Of a stretch of 64,000 bases of DNA, positions 46,099 through 53,537 are shown in pieces. The stretch's first letter is position 1. Every line of letters begins with the position of its first letter. The position numbers and the translations under genes are program-made. The stretch covers positions 682,001-746,000 of the forward strand of contig NZ_BNAG01000001.1 in NCBI RefSeq assembly GCF_014653175.1, read 5' to 3'. The stretch comes from Roseivirga thermotolerans. Lineage in GTDB: Bacteria > Bacteroidota > Bacteroidia > Cytophagales > Cyclobacteriaceae. The notes beneath the pieces were generated by a model. The model was not told the origin of the DNA. It was given only the letters and a program-made list of their open reading frames with translations, and searched no databases.

Positions 46099-46127
46099 GC
46101 CGCCTCTATGGCAAAGCTATTCTGCCT

Positions 46128-48071
46128 ATGTACAACCCTACTGCCCATATTACTCTCAAGGCCTTGGAAACAAAGGTTTTTGGCAAAGAGAATGGCCTAA
46201 GAACACCCTTTGAACAGCGGTTAATCGCGCTGTTTTCGGACATTTACAGTCGCTTCGAGCAGCTCTATGGCCAGCACCCTTCCTTCGAACCGGCTTTGGA
46301 ACTACTGTTGCAGAAAATGTTGGCCGCCTACAAAGCCCGGCCCAAGCACTTACTGGAAAGTGATGCTCATCGCGAAGCTAACCCCGGTTGGTTTTGCAAC
46401 CAGGAGACCACATCCATGATGCTGTATGTAGATCGCTTCAACAATGATTTAAAGGGATTACTGGAAAAGATGGATTACTTAGAAGAGCTGGGGGTTAACA
46501 TGCTTCATCTGATGCCCCTCTTCGATAGCCCTAAAGTAAAAAATGATGGTGGTTATGCTGTAAGCAATTATCGGCAGGTAAATGCCCGGTTTGGTACCAA
46601 TGACGATTTGGTGGAGGTGGCCAAAAAACTTAAGCAGAGCAACAAACTCTTAATGCTCGATTTTGTGGTAAACCATACTTCGGATGAACACGAGTGGGCC
46701 GTAAAAGCCAAGGCTGGAGACCGCTTTTACCAAAACTTCTACCATACGTTTAGAGATCGTACCATTTCGCTACTCTATGAGCAGGCCATGCCCGAGGTTT
46801 TTCCGGAAAGTGCTCCTGGCAACTTTACTTTCAACAAAGAAATGAACTGTTGGGTAATGACCGTATTCAACGAATACCAGTGGGATCTCAACTATTCTAA
46901 CCCTTATGTGTTCGTGGAAATGCTCGACAATGTGTTGTTTCAGGCTAATATGGGGGTGGATATCTTTAGGATGGATGCCGTGGCCTTTGTATGGAAACAG
47001 ATGGGCACCAGTTGCCAAAACTTGCCGCAGGCTCATATAGTGCACCAGCTTTTTAAGCTCTGTAGTCAGGTGGTAGCTCCGGGAGTCGCTTTTTTGGCCG
47101 AGGCAATAGTGAGCCCTGAAGAAATTGTAAAGTACTTTGGCACCAGCAATGTATGGAGCAATGAACACGACATGGCCTACAATGCCACACTAATGGCTTT
47201 ACTATGGAACTCTCTTGCCACACGAAACACCCGAGTAATGAAGGCCAGCCTGCGCGACAAGCCCAAAAAACCCAAAGGCACTACATGGGTGAACTATGTA
47301 CGCTGTCATGACGACATAGGCATGGGCTTTGAAGACCGCCACATTGCCGAATCAGAATACGACCCTGCCGCACATCGGAAGTTTTTAACACGGTTCTTTA
47401 CCGGAGACTTTGAGGGTTCGTTTGCCAAGGGCTTGCCTTTTATGTATAACCCTAAAACAGACGATGCCAGAATTTCAGGTAGCATGGCCTCATTGGCCGG
47501 TTTGGAGCAGGCCCTTCAAGAAGGTAATGAATTAGGGGTAAAAAGAGCCATTGCCCGCATTAACCTACTACATGGCATTATTCTTTCGTATGGTGGCATT
47601 CCGGTTATTTATTCTGGCGATGAAATAGCCATGCTCAACGACTATTCCTTTTTGGAAGACGAATCCAAAAAAGATGACAACCGCTGGGTGCATCGTCCCA
47701 AAATGGATTGGGCGTTAGCCGAAAAACGCAAGAAGCCTGATACACCCCAGGCACAAGTCTTCCGAACCCTTCAACACATGATTGCCCTAAGAAAGTCCAT
47801 CGATGAGTTTGGAGATCATAACAACTTTAGACTCATTGAAACTTCCAACGAACATGTTTTTGCTTTTGAAAGAAGCTGGAAAGGAAAAAGCACCGTGGTT
47901 ATTGCCAATTTTAAAGACGATGGCCAATATGTTTACTCCCACTTAGTTTTCCCGCAAACAATGGTTAATCCCTTTGGTATGAAAGATCGGCTTAGTGGCA
48001 ACCAGTTGTTGATCGAAGAAGGGAGGCTGCACTTTGAACCCTATCAACTATACTGGCTTACCAATGGCTAA
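46128..48071 (+). CDS. Amylosucrase-like GH13 enzyme (sucrose-active)
   Basis: A 647-residue GH13 protein of the amylosucrase type (GH13 subfamily 4). The nucleophile D283 (FRMDAVAF), acid/base E325 (LAEAIV) and stabiliser H394-D395 (CHDDIG) are in place. The 42-residue gap between nucleophile and acid/base equals that in Neisseria amylosucrase (D286-E328). It also has the amylosucrase-type all-helical N-terminal domain (about residues 1-85). There is no signal peptide, so it acts in the cytoplasm. Family members split sucrose and either build an alpha-glucan with the glucose or hydrolyse it. The symporter before it and fructokinase after it support sucrose as substrate. Confidence 0.88.
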   Translation: MYNPTAHITLKALETKVFGKENGLRTPFEQRLIALFSDIYSRFEQLYGQHPSFEPALELLLQKMLAAYKARPKHLLESDAHREANPGWFCNQETTSMMLYVDRFNNDLKGLLEKMDYLEELGVNMLHLMPLFDSPKVKNDGGYAVSNYRQVNARFGTNDDLVEVAKKLKQSNKLLMLDFVVNHTSDEHEWAVKAKAGDRFYQNFYHTFRDRTISLLYEQAMPEVFPESAPGNFTFNKEMNCWVMTVFNEYQWDLNYSNPYVFVEMLDNVLFQANMGVDIFRMDAVAFVWKQMGTSCQNLPQAHIVHQLFKLCSQVVAPGVAFLAEAIVSPEEIVKYFGTSNVWSNEHDMAYNATLMALLWNSLATRNTRVMKASLRDKPKKPKGTTWVNYVRCHDDIGMGFEDRHIAESEYDPAAHRKFLTRFFTGDFEGSFAKGLPFMYNPKTDDARISGSMASLAGLEQALQEGNELGVKRAIARINLLHGIILSYGGIPVIYSGDEIAMLNDYSFLEDESKKDDNRWVHRPKMDWALAEKRKKPDTPQAQVFRTLQHMIALRKSIDEFGDHNNFRLIETSNEHVFAFERSWKGKSTVVIANFKDDGQYVYSHLVFPQTMVNPFGMKDRLSGNQLLIEEGRLHFEPYQLYWLTNG

Positions 48072-48301
48072 ACCTCAAAAAACTAATGATGAGTCATTGC
48101 TCCTGTATGCACAAAGGGTTTCAGGAGGTAAAACAAGGAAGTAAAGCATGGACTTGCTGTAAAAGGGAAAATAAGGGGTGGTGAAGCTCAGCCCAATCGT
48201 CCTTAATCTTCACTGTGTTTTTGATTAAAAGAAGTGCCACATTCGAATCATTGCAAGACTTTGTGACCAAACACTTATTTTAAGGTAAGAATTATAAAAC
48301 C

Positions 48302-49210
48302 ATGACGAAACTCTGGGGAATAGATTTGGGAGGAACCAAAATTGAAGGGGCAGTACTTAAATCGAAAAACGATCCAACACCAATTGTCCGAAAAAGAATT
48401 AATACTGAAGCCGACAAAGGCTATGAGCACGTGCTCAACAACATCAAAAGGCTGATAGATGACTTAGCCACAGAGGTTGGAGAAAAACCCACCATTATAG
48501 GTATTGGAACTCCCGGAGCCATAGACCCTCCTACCGGTTTAATGAAGAATAGCAACTCACAAAACCTCAATCATAAACCTTTCAAGAAGGATTTGGAAGC
48601 CCTTTTAGGAATCCCAACAAGAATGGCCAATGATGCCAATTGTTTTGCTCTGGCCGAAACATTAATGGGAGCTGTTCCAGACGTGGACCCAGAAGCCAAA
48701 GTCGTTTTTGGGGTAATTATGGGTACCGGCTGTGGCGGTGGCGTTGTGGTTAATGGCCAGGTAATCAACGGCAAGCAAGGTATTGGGGGTGAATGGGGAC
48801 ACAATTTCCTCGATGCTTCCGGTGGTCCTTGCTATTGTGGCAAATCCGGTTGTACCGAAAAAATCATCTCAGGTACAGGTTTAGAAGATTTTTATGAGCA
48901 GCAAACCGGCACTCGCAAAAGGCTGAAGGAAATTCTTCCGGCTGCCCGAAGCGGTGAAGACCACAATGCTGTCAAAACCCTGGATAGGTTGGTTCATTTC
49001 TTTGGCTTGGGTATTTCAACCATTATCAATGTGTTAGACCCTGATGTTATAGTTTTAGGAGGTGGCGTTGGCAATGTAGATGAGCTCTATACACGAGGCG
49101 TGGAAGAGGCGGCCAAATATGTTTTTAATCCAAGAATGGACACTAAGATTGTCAAACCAAAACTAGGAGATAGTGCGGGGGTATTTGGCGCAGCGTTTCT
49201 TTGTGAATGA
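48302..49210 (+). CDS. ROK-family sugar kinase, Mak-like fructokinase
   Basis: A 302-residue cytoplasmic sugar kinase. The ATP-binding IDLGGTKIE is at residues 7-15. The catalytic Asp lies in MANDANCFALAE. The zinc-binding ROK signature GEWGHNFLD plus CYCGKSGCTEK (one His, three Cys) follows, and INVLDPDVIVLGGGVGNVDELY is near the C-terminus. The last two blocks closely resemble E. coli Mak, a fructokinase, more than NagC-type repressors; there is no DNA-binding domain. It would phosphorylate the fructose released by the amylosucrase-like enzyme. A 230-bp gap before it shows no clear promoter. It ends 20 bases from a convergent gene. Confidence 0.88.
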   Translation: MTKLWGIDLGGTKIEGAVLKSKNDPTPIVRKRINTEADKGYEHVLNNIKRLIDDLATEVGEKPTIIGIGTPGAIDPPTGLMKNSNSQNLNHKPFKKDLEALLGIPTRMANDANCFALAETLMGAVPDVDPEAKVVFGVIMGTGCGGGVVVNGQVINGKQGIGGEWGHNFLDASGGPCYCGKSGCTEKIISGTGLEDFYEQQTGTRKRLKEILPAARSGEDHNAVKTLDRLVHFFGLGISTIINVLDPDVIVLGGGVGNVDELYTRGVEEAAKYVFNPRMDTKIVKPKLGDSAGVFGAAFLCE

Positions 49211-49230
49211 CCAAAATCAAAGGACTTATT

Positions 49231-49833
49231 TTAATTTAGCATTTTGATTATCTCATTGTAAAATGAATCGATGAGTTCTTCAAATGGCTGCTCAGAATCA
49301 GACATTTTCTCAAATTTTTTCTTAATGTCATTTGAAATGTGAATTACAAATTCCCCTGTTCTAAGGTCAAATACTGTAACGCTCCCTGATAAAGTTATAC
49401 TTCCAGAACCGTTTAGTTTAGAAACCTCCTTTCTCCTTATCGGGGAGCGAATAATTATCAAGTCTGTATTCTTGAATCCGCTTTTTAACTCGAGTCGTTG
49501 AACTTCGCTTATATTCTCAAAAAGATTAGCTTGAGTATCAACAGTTTTCGACAAATCGATATATAAATAGTTTCTTGCTAACTCATTCAAGCTTGGTTCA
49601 TTTTGAAGTTTAGATTCAATTTCCTGTTGACAACAAACATTGAATGTTGCCGAAAAAATCTGTTCAAACAATTTATTTGTCTGCGATGTATTTCGATCCT
49701 CATCAAAAAGGGGTGTAAAAGAGACAGTAACATTGACCCCAATAGTATACTTTTTATTGACTTTCGTCTTTTGACAAAAGGCAAGACCTGGTACCATCAA
49801 AACTAAGACTATGAGTACTTTTCTAAAGTTCAT
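49231..49833 (-). CDS. Secreted protein, unknown function
   Basis: I do not recognise this family. The 200-residue product has a signal peptide ending in LAFCQ and a mature alpha-beta domain with a VCCQQE cysteine pair, a SKTVDTQANLFENISEVQRLELKSGF stretch (about residues 92-117), a strand-rich core (GSGSITLSGSVTVFDLRTG) and an acidic helical C-terminus. The pattern is that of a periplasmic protein that may bind a partner; no catalytic residues stand out. A good ribosome-binding sequence (GGAG, 49836-49839 on the top strand as CTCC) sits just before the ATG, and TTTG-N20-TAACTTAT (49889-49858) is a fair promoter. Base composition is more AT-rich than its neighbours by eye. Confidence 0.72.
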   Translation of the reverse strand: MNFRKVLIVLVLMVPGLAFCQKTKVNKKYTIGVNVTVSFTPLFDEDRNTSQTNKLFEQIFSATFNVCCQQEIESKLQNEPSLNELARNYLYIDLSKTVDTQANLFENISEVQRLELKSGFKNTDLIIIRSPIRRKEVSKLNGSGSITLSGSVTVFDLRTGEFVIHISNDIKKKFEKMSDSEQPFEELIDSFYNEIIKMLN

Positions 49834-49936
49834 ATCTCCTTCTATTGTATCTAGTGTATAAGTTAAGCGGTTCCCTAAATCAAATCAAAGACACTAATCA
49901 AATTAAAAATAAGAATCCAAAATTAGATGATATTAC

Positions 49937-49969
49937 AAGTATGCTATCCCTTGGAGGGATGGCATACTT
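49937..49969. terminator. Hairpin between the S9 peptidase gene and the secreted protein gene
   Basis: AAGTATGC-T-ATCCCT pairs with AGGGAT-G-GCATACTT around a TGG loop: 15 pairs including one wobble. It lacks a strong T run on either strand. It lies 11 bases from a second, similarly shaped hairpin. Confidence 0.5.
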
Positions 49970-49980
49970 AAAAATCAAAA

Positions 49981-50013
49981 AAGGCCGTCAGCCCTTGAAG
50001 GGCTAACGGCCTT
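49981..50013 (-). terminator. Intrinsic terminator of the S9 peptidase gene
   Basis: AAGGCCGT-x-AGCCCTT pairs with AAGGGCT-x-ACGGCCTT in a near-perfect stem. On the minus strand it is followed by a T run (TTTTTTGATTTTT). It begins 24 bases after the S9 peptidase stop codon. Confidence 0.85.
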
Positions 50014-50036
50014 AAACATCTTAGTGCTTACGTCAA

Positions 50037-52502
50037 CTATCTATCCTTTGTATCAATCTTAGCTCCTTCGGGCTTAGTGGTAGCATTCTTTACATGTTCT
50101 TCCAGCCAGGAATCCATCTCCCACAACATGTGCAGAATAGACTCTTTGGCAGCATAGCCATGGCTCTCAGCCGGCAGCATCACCAAACGAGCAGTGCCTC
50201 CATGACCCTTAATAGCATTGTAGAAACGAATACTCTGAATTGGGAAAGTACCCGAGTTGTTATCTGCTTCTCCATGAATGAGCAACAATGGTTCGTTAAC
50301 CTTGTCGGCATGCATAAATGGCGACATGTAATTATAAAGTTCCGGAGCCTCCCAGTAGCTTCGCTCTTCGCGCTGAAAACCAAAAGGCGTGAGGGTTCGG
50401 TTATATGCACCACTTCGGGCTATTCCTGCTGCAAAGAGGTCGGAGTGAGCCAATAGGTTAGCCGTCATAAAGGCACCATAGCTATGGCCTCCAACCCCTA
50501 TTCGGTTTCGATCGCCAACACCCATTTCTACCACCGCATCAATGGCCGCTTCGGCATTCATTACCAGCTGCTCGCGGAAGGTATCGTTGGGCTCTTTATC
50601 GCCTTCTCCAATAATGGGAAACTCCGTGTCGGCCATTACCGCATAACCTCTCAAAACCCAGAAGATTGGCGAACCAGAACTCACTCGTGTAAAGGAATAG
50701 GGCGTGCCTCTTACCTGTGCGGCTGTAGCTACTGATTTATATTCGCGGGGATAGGCCCACATGAGCACAGGCAGCGGTCCGTCTTTGTCTTTGTCATAAC
50801 CGGCAGGGGTATAAAGCACTGCCGTAAGGTCTACTCCATCTTTTCGCTTGTACTTAATAATTTCCTTATTCACTGCCATCATTTCGGGCTGCGGATGAGG
50901 GAAGTCGGTTATGGCAGTGAGTGTGCCTTTCTTTAAATCTCGAATAAAGTAGTTCTCCGGTTCATCTTGCGACTCGCGAATGGTTATAATCCGATCGGCC
51001 TTCTCCGAAATAATATCGATTGGTCTTTCATAATATGGGGCTTCTGAACGGAAGAGTATTTCCTGTTTTTTGGTCTTGAGGTTAAACCGACTTAAAAAAG
51101 GACGGTCTCCTTCCGGTGAACCACCCACGCTGGTCATAAAAACATCGTCTTTATCTAACTTCAACACATTGCGGCCATACTGGTTTTTCACAGTCATTGG
51201 ATTGCCCGGATCATTGTATCGGTCGGTTGTCGCACGCTCAATAATTACATGGCCCGGCTGGCCGGGTTTAGAAGGGTCTATGATGGTGCTCTTTTCCATT
51301 CGGTTGGCCCACCACTGTTCATTCAACCAGGCGCGGTTCTCATCGCCCCAAACAATACCACCATACCGCAGTGAGGTGCTGGCCAGCTTGGTTGGCTTGC
51401 CATTAAATGGTGCCGATTGCATGTACACAATATCTCGCTCTTGCACTTCCAGATTGGGGTCTCCACCATCATTGGCTTCTGCCCAGTAAAGGGTAGCCGG
51501 CTTATCGGCTCGCCAGTTCACACTGCGCATCCCTTTGCGCGTGGCATCAAAACCCTTTGGCCTAACCTCATCTAAAGGAATTTGGGCCAATACTTTTTTA
51601 TTGTTACCGTTGGCACTCCAAACCTCATAGTTGAAGGGAAATCTGGAAGCCGGAACTAAGTAAGAAAAAGGTTTTTGTATGGTTTCTACCAGCATATACT
51701 CTCCATTCGGAGATATGTCGAAGCTTTTAATAATAGCCGGCTGGCCCACTTTAGAAGATTTCCCGTTCAGATCGATACGTTGGAGCTGCACGGTGGTGTA
51801 GTACTCAAAAAGCTGTTCGTCATAGGCATTCTCGAGCAAATCCTGATAGGTTCTTGAGGCTGCCTCTGCTCCGGCTGTTTCCTGAATTACCGGCCCTTTA
51901 GGCGCACGGGGTTGGCGAGGAGCTTCACCTCTACCTTCCACTATGGTGCTTACCATAAGCGACTGGTTGTCAGGCATCCACTCAAAAGCCGATACATAGG
52001 CATTGTTCACAATGGGAGCTGTGAGTCTTCTGGCACTACGGCTTTCCAAATCGGCCACCCAGAGTTCAATGCCGTTTTCAACGGTATGGGTAAAGGCAAT
52101 CTTTTTCTCATTTGGCGACCACGACACGTTGCTAATGGCCGGGTTTGCGGGCATATTGGCAAAACTGTAAGTTTCGCCAGTAGCAATGTTCTTTAGGCTT
52201 AAACCGGTCAGTGGGTTTTGTCTGCTCCTTCCATTGGTGGCCGGGTTAATGCGCGTGCCTCCTATGCGCAACTCTGGAGCTGCCACCTCTTCAATGCTGG
52301 GGTAGCCCGGTCGTTCCATCAAGAGCATCCATTGTGCCTTCGAATCGATGCTCACTGCCGGAGTAGCAGGTGCATCAATAAGTTTAGCGATAGCCTCCGG
52401 AGGACGCTGATAACCATTTTGACCCTTAGCGTCAGGGCTTTGCAGCAAAAGGAAAAAAGCCAACAGGCCAATTCCCGATAATGTTTTTATGTACTTTCTC
52501 AT
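50037..52502 (-). CDS. S9-family serine peptidase, glutamyl endopeptidase-like (S9D)
   Basis: An 821-residue exported peptidase with an N-terminal signal (to about residue 28), a beta-propeller-like domain (about 60-560) and a C-terminal alpha/beta hydrolase. Catalytic residues are S674 (GGHSYGAFM), D747 (HGEADNNSG) and H781 (ESHGYA). The hydrolase domain strongly resembles plant chloroplast glutamyl endopeptidase: GIARSGAYNRTLTPFGFQ, IIGEGDKEPND and the stretch around the nucleophile. This points to cleavage after acidic residues. The frame is open to 52547, but the ATG at 52502 gives the proper signal peptide. It is monocistronic, with a good terminator. Confidence 0.9.
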   Translation of the reverse strand: MRKYIKTLSGIGLLAFFLLLQSPDAKGQNGYQRPPEAIAKLIDAPATPAVSIDSKAQWMLLMERPGYPSIEEVAAPELRIGGTRINPATNGRSRQNPLTGLSLKNIATGETYSFANMPANPAISNVSWSPNEKKIAFTHTVENGIELWVADLESRSARRLTAPIVNNAYVSAFEWMPDNQSLMVSTIVEGRGEAPRQPRAPKGPVIQETAGAEAASRTYQDLLENAYDEQLFEYYTTVQLQRIDLNGKSSKVGQPAIIKSFDISPNGEYMLVETIQKPFSYLVPASRFPFNYEVWSANGNNKKVLAQIPLDEVRPKGFDATRKGMRSVNWRADKPATLYWAEANDGGDPNLEVQERDIVYMQSAPFNGKPTKLASTSLRYGGIVWGDENRAWLNEQWWANRMEKSTIIDPSKPGQPGHVIIERATTDRYNDPGNPMTVKNQYGRNVLKLDKDDVFMTSVGGSPEGDRPFLSRFNLKTKKQEILFRSEAPYYERPIDIISEKADRIITIRESQDEPENYFIRDLKKGTLTAITDFPHPQPEMMAVNKEIIKYKRKDGVDLTAVLYTPAGYDKDKDGPLPVLMWAYPREYKSVATAAQVRGTPYSFTRVSSGSPIFWVLRGYAVMADTEFPIIGEGDKEPNDTFREQLVMNAEAAIDAVVEMGVGDRNRIGVGGHSYGAFMTANLLAHSDLFAAGIARSGAYNRTLTPFGFQREERSYWEAPELYNYMSPFMHADKVNEPLLLIHGEADNNSGTFPIQSIRFYNAIKGHGGTARLVMLPAESHGYAAKESILHMLWEMDSWLEEHVKNATTKPEGAKIDTKDR

Positions 52503-52638
52503 GGTGGTTTGCTTGATTCTGTTAGTCAATTTAGTAAGGCTTAGCATAAAGCACAGATTAAATCCACAGAGCTACATTTCTTAGGTATGAAAGGCGCAAC
52601 AGCCACCAAAGACTCTTGAGCAATACTATGTGATCAGG

Positions 52639-52668
52639 TTTGTACGAAATACTTCGTAATTATTTTTG
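52639..52668 (+). promoter_or_regulatory. Exact promoter of the BlaI-M56 operon
   Basis: TTTG (52639-52642), 18 bases, TATTTTTG (52661-52668): a complete match to TTTG-N17-23-TAnnTTTG. The first BlaI-type palindrome exactly fills the spacer. The expected start site is near 52673-52675, about 43 bases before the first start codon. Confidence 0.82.
52643..52658. promoter_or_regulatory. BlaI-type operator 1 (promoter spacer)
   Basis: TACGAA-N4-TTCGTA, a perfect 6+6 palindrome with an AT-rich centre, lying between the -33 and -7 elements. Binding here would block the polymerase directly. Confidence 0.75.
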
Positions 52669-52670
52669 AA

Positions 52671-52688
52671 ATACGAAACCATTCGTAT
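52671..52688. promoter_or_regulatory. BlaI-type operator 2 (over the start site)
   Basis: ATACGAA-N4-TTCGTAT, a perfect 7+7 palindrome covering the expected transcription start. Its centre is 29 bp from that of operator 1. Confidence 0.75.
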
Positions 52689-52697
52689 ATAATTGTT

Positions 52698-52715
52698 CTA
52701 CGAAATAAATCGTAG
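52698..52715. promoter_or_regulatory. BlaI-type operator 3 (against the start codon)
   Basis: CTACGA-N6-TCGTAG, a perfect 6+6 palindrome, ending one base before the ATG at 52717. Its centre is 27 bp from that of operator 2. The centre is two bases wider than in operators 1 and 2. Confidence 0.68.
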
Positions 52716-52716
52716 T

Positions 52717-53145
52717 ATGAAGATCGTAGTCTGGCTATTCTTATTGATGAACCCCATCTGGCAGCAAACTGACAGTAAAAATCAAATATTGAAAGACTGG
52801 ATTGCTACGCAAAACCAGGGAAGCGATAAAGCCATTAACACCTTTATTGACCGTTGGTTTTCTGAAGAATTAAAAGCAGGTATTACCGACCGAAGCAAAC
52901 ACGTAGCCTTCTACCGACAGATTATTGATGAATTTGGTGAGATACAAGAGACCGTGTACGAGGTAATGGAGTCTACTCCTACAAAACTCAAAGTGCAACT
53001 ATTAAAAAAGAATACTCCCTTTTTGCCGGAACCTTCACCGGAAAACATTCTGGTGGTGGAAATAGACGTGCAAAAAAATCATCCCAACCGGCTGGCCCGG
53101 GGCTTGGGTATGGGTGCGCTCATATGCTACATAAAACGTGATTAG
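52717..53145 (+). CDS. Small exported protein, first gene of the BlaI-M56 operon
   Basis: I do not recognise this family. The 142-residue product begins with a short hydrophobic segment (MKIVVWLFLLMNPIW) that looks like a signal peptide, then a helical, charged region (KDWIATQNQGSDKAINTFIDRW) and a strand-rich tail ending in LGMGALICYIKRD. A TTG at 52693 is in frame, but that start would lie within the operator region; the ATG at 52717 directly follows operator 3 and is preferred. It is the most strongly controlled gene of the operon by position, 14 bases before blaI. A role as the protected output of the system is inference. Confidence 0.72.
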   Translation: MKIVVWLFLLMNPIWQQTDSKNQILKDWIATQNQGSDKAINTFIDRWFSEELKAGITDRSKHVAFYRQIIDEFGEIQETVYEVMESTPTKLKVQLLKKNTPFLPEPSPENILVVEIDVQKNHPNRLARGLGMGALICYIKRD

Positions 53146-53159
53146 AACCAACAAAGAAC

Positions 53160-53537
53160 ATGATTAAACCTACTGAAAGCGAGCTGGAAATTCTCAACAT
53201 ACTATGGACAAATGGCCCTAGTAGTGTGCGTGAAGTCAACAAAAAGATCAATGAGCAAAAAGAAGTTGGCTACACAACTACTTTGAAACTTATGCAGATT
53301 ATGACCCAGAAAGGGCTAGTTGAAAGAGATGAAAGCAGTCGTTCTCATATATACTCCGCTAAGATCAAGGCTCAAGATATTCAGGAGCAAATGCTAGACA
53401 AACTGTTGAACACCGCATTTGGAGGCTCAGCCAGTAAACTTGTTCTCAGCGCACTGGGATCGGGCAAGGCATCCGCCAGAGAATTGGAAGAAATAAAAGC
53501 ACTCATTCAGAAGTTGGAGCATGATGGAAATCAATAG
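53160..53537 (+). CDS. BlaI/MecI/CopY-family transcriptional repressor
   Basis: A 125-residue winged-helix repressor. The N-terminal DNA-binding domain has the family pattern ELEILNILWTNGPSSVREV, then the recognition helix VGYTTTLKLMQIMTQKGLVERDE and a wing (RSHIYSA). The C-terminal helices dimerise; in the family they are cut by the partner protease to relieve repression. The three TACGA-type palindromes just upstream are its likely operators, making the operon autoregulated. Its 3' end overlaps the M56 gene by 17 bases, the standard blaI-blaR arrangement. No beta-lactamase gene is present, so the signal may not be a beta-lactam. Confidence 0.92.
   Translation: MIKPTESELEILNILWTNGPSSVREVNKKINEQKEVGYTTTLKLMQIMTQKGLVERDESSRSHIYSAKIKAQDIQEQMLDKLLNTAFGGSASKLVLSALGSGKASARELEEIKALIQKLEHDGNQ

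Noticed and set aside
48072-48301. tRNA or small RNA gene in the gap before the fructokinase
   Set aside because: No cloverleaf-compatible arms or conserved tRNA boxes were found, and no strong hairpin; I see nothing definite in this gap.
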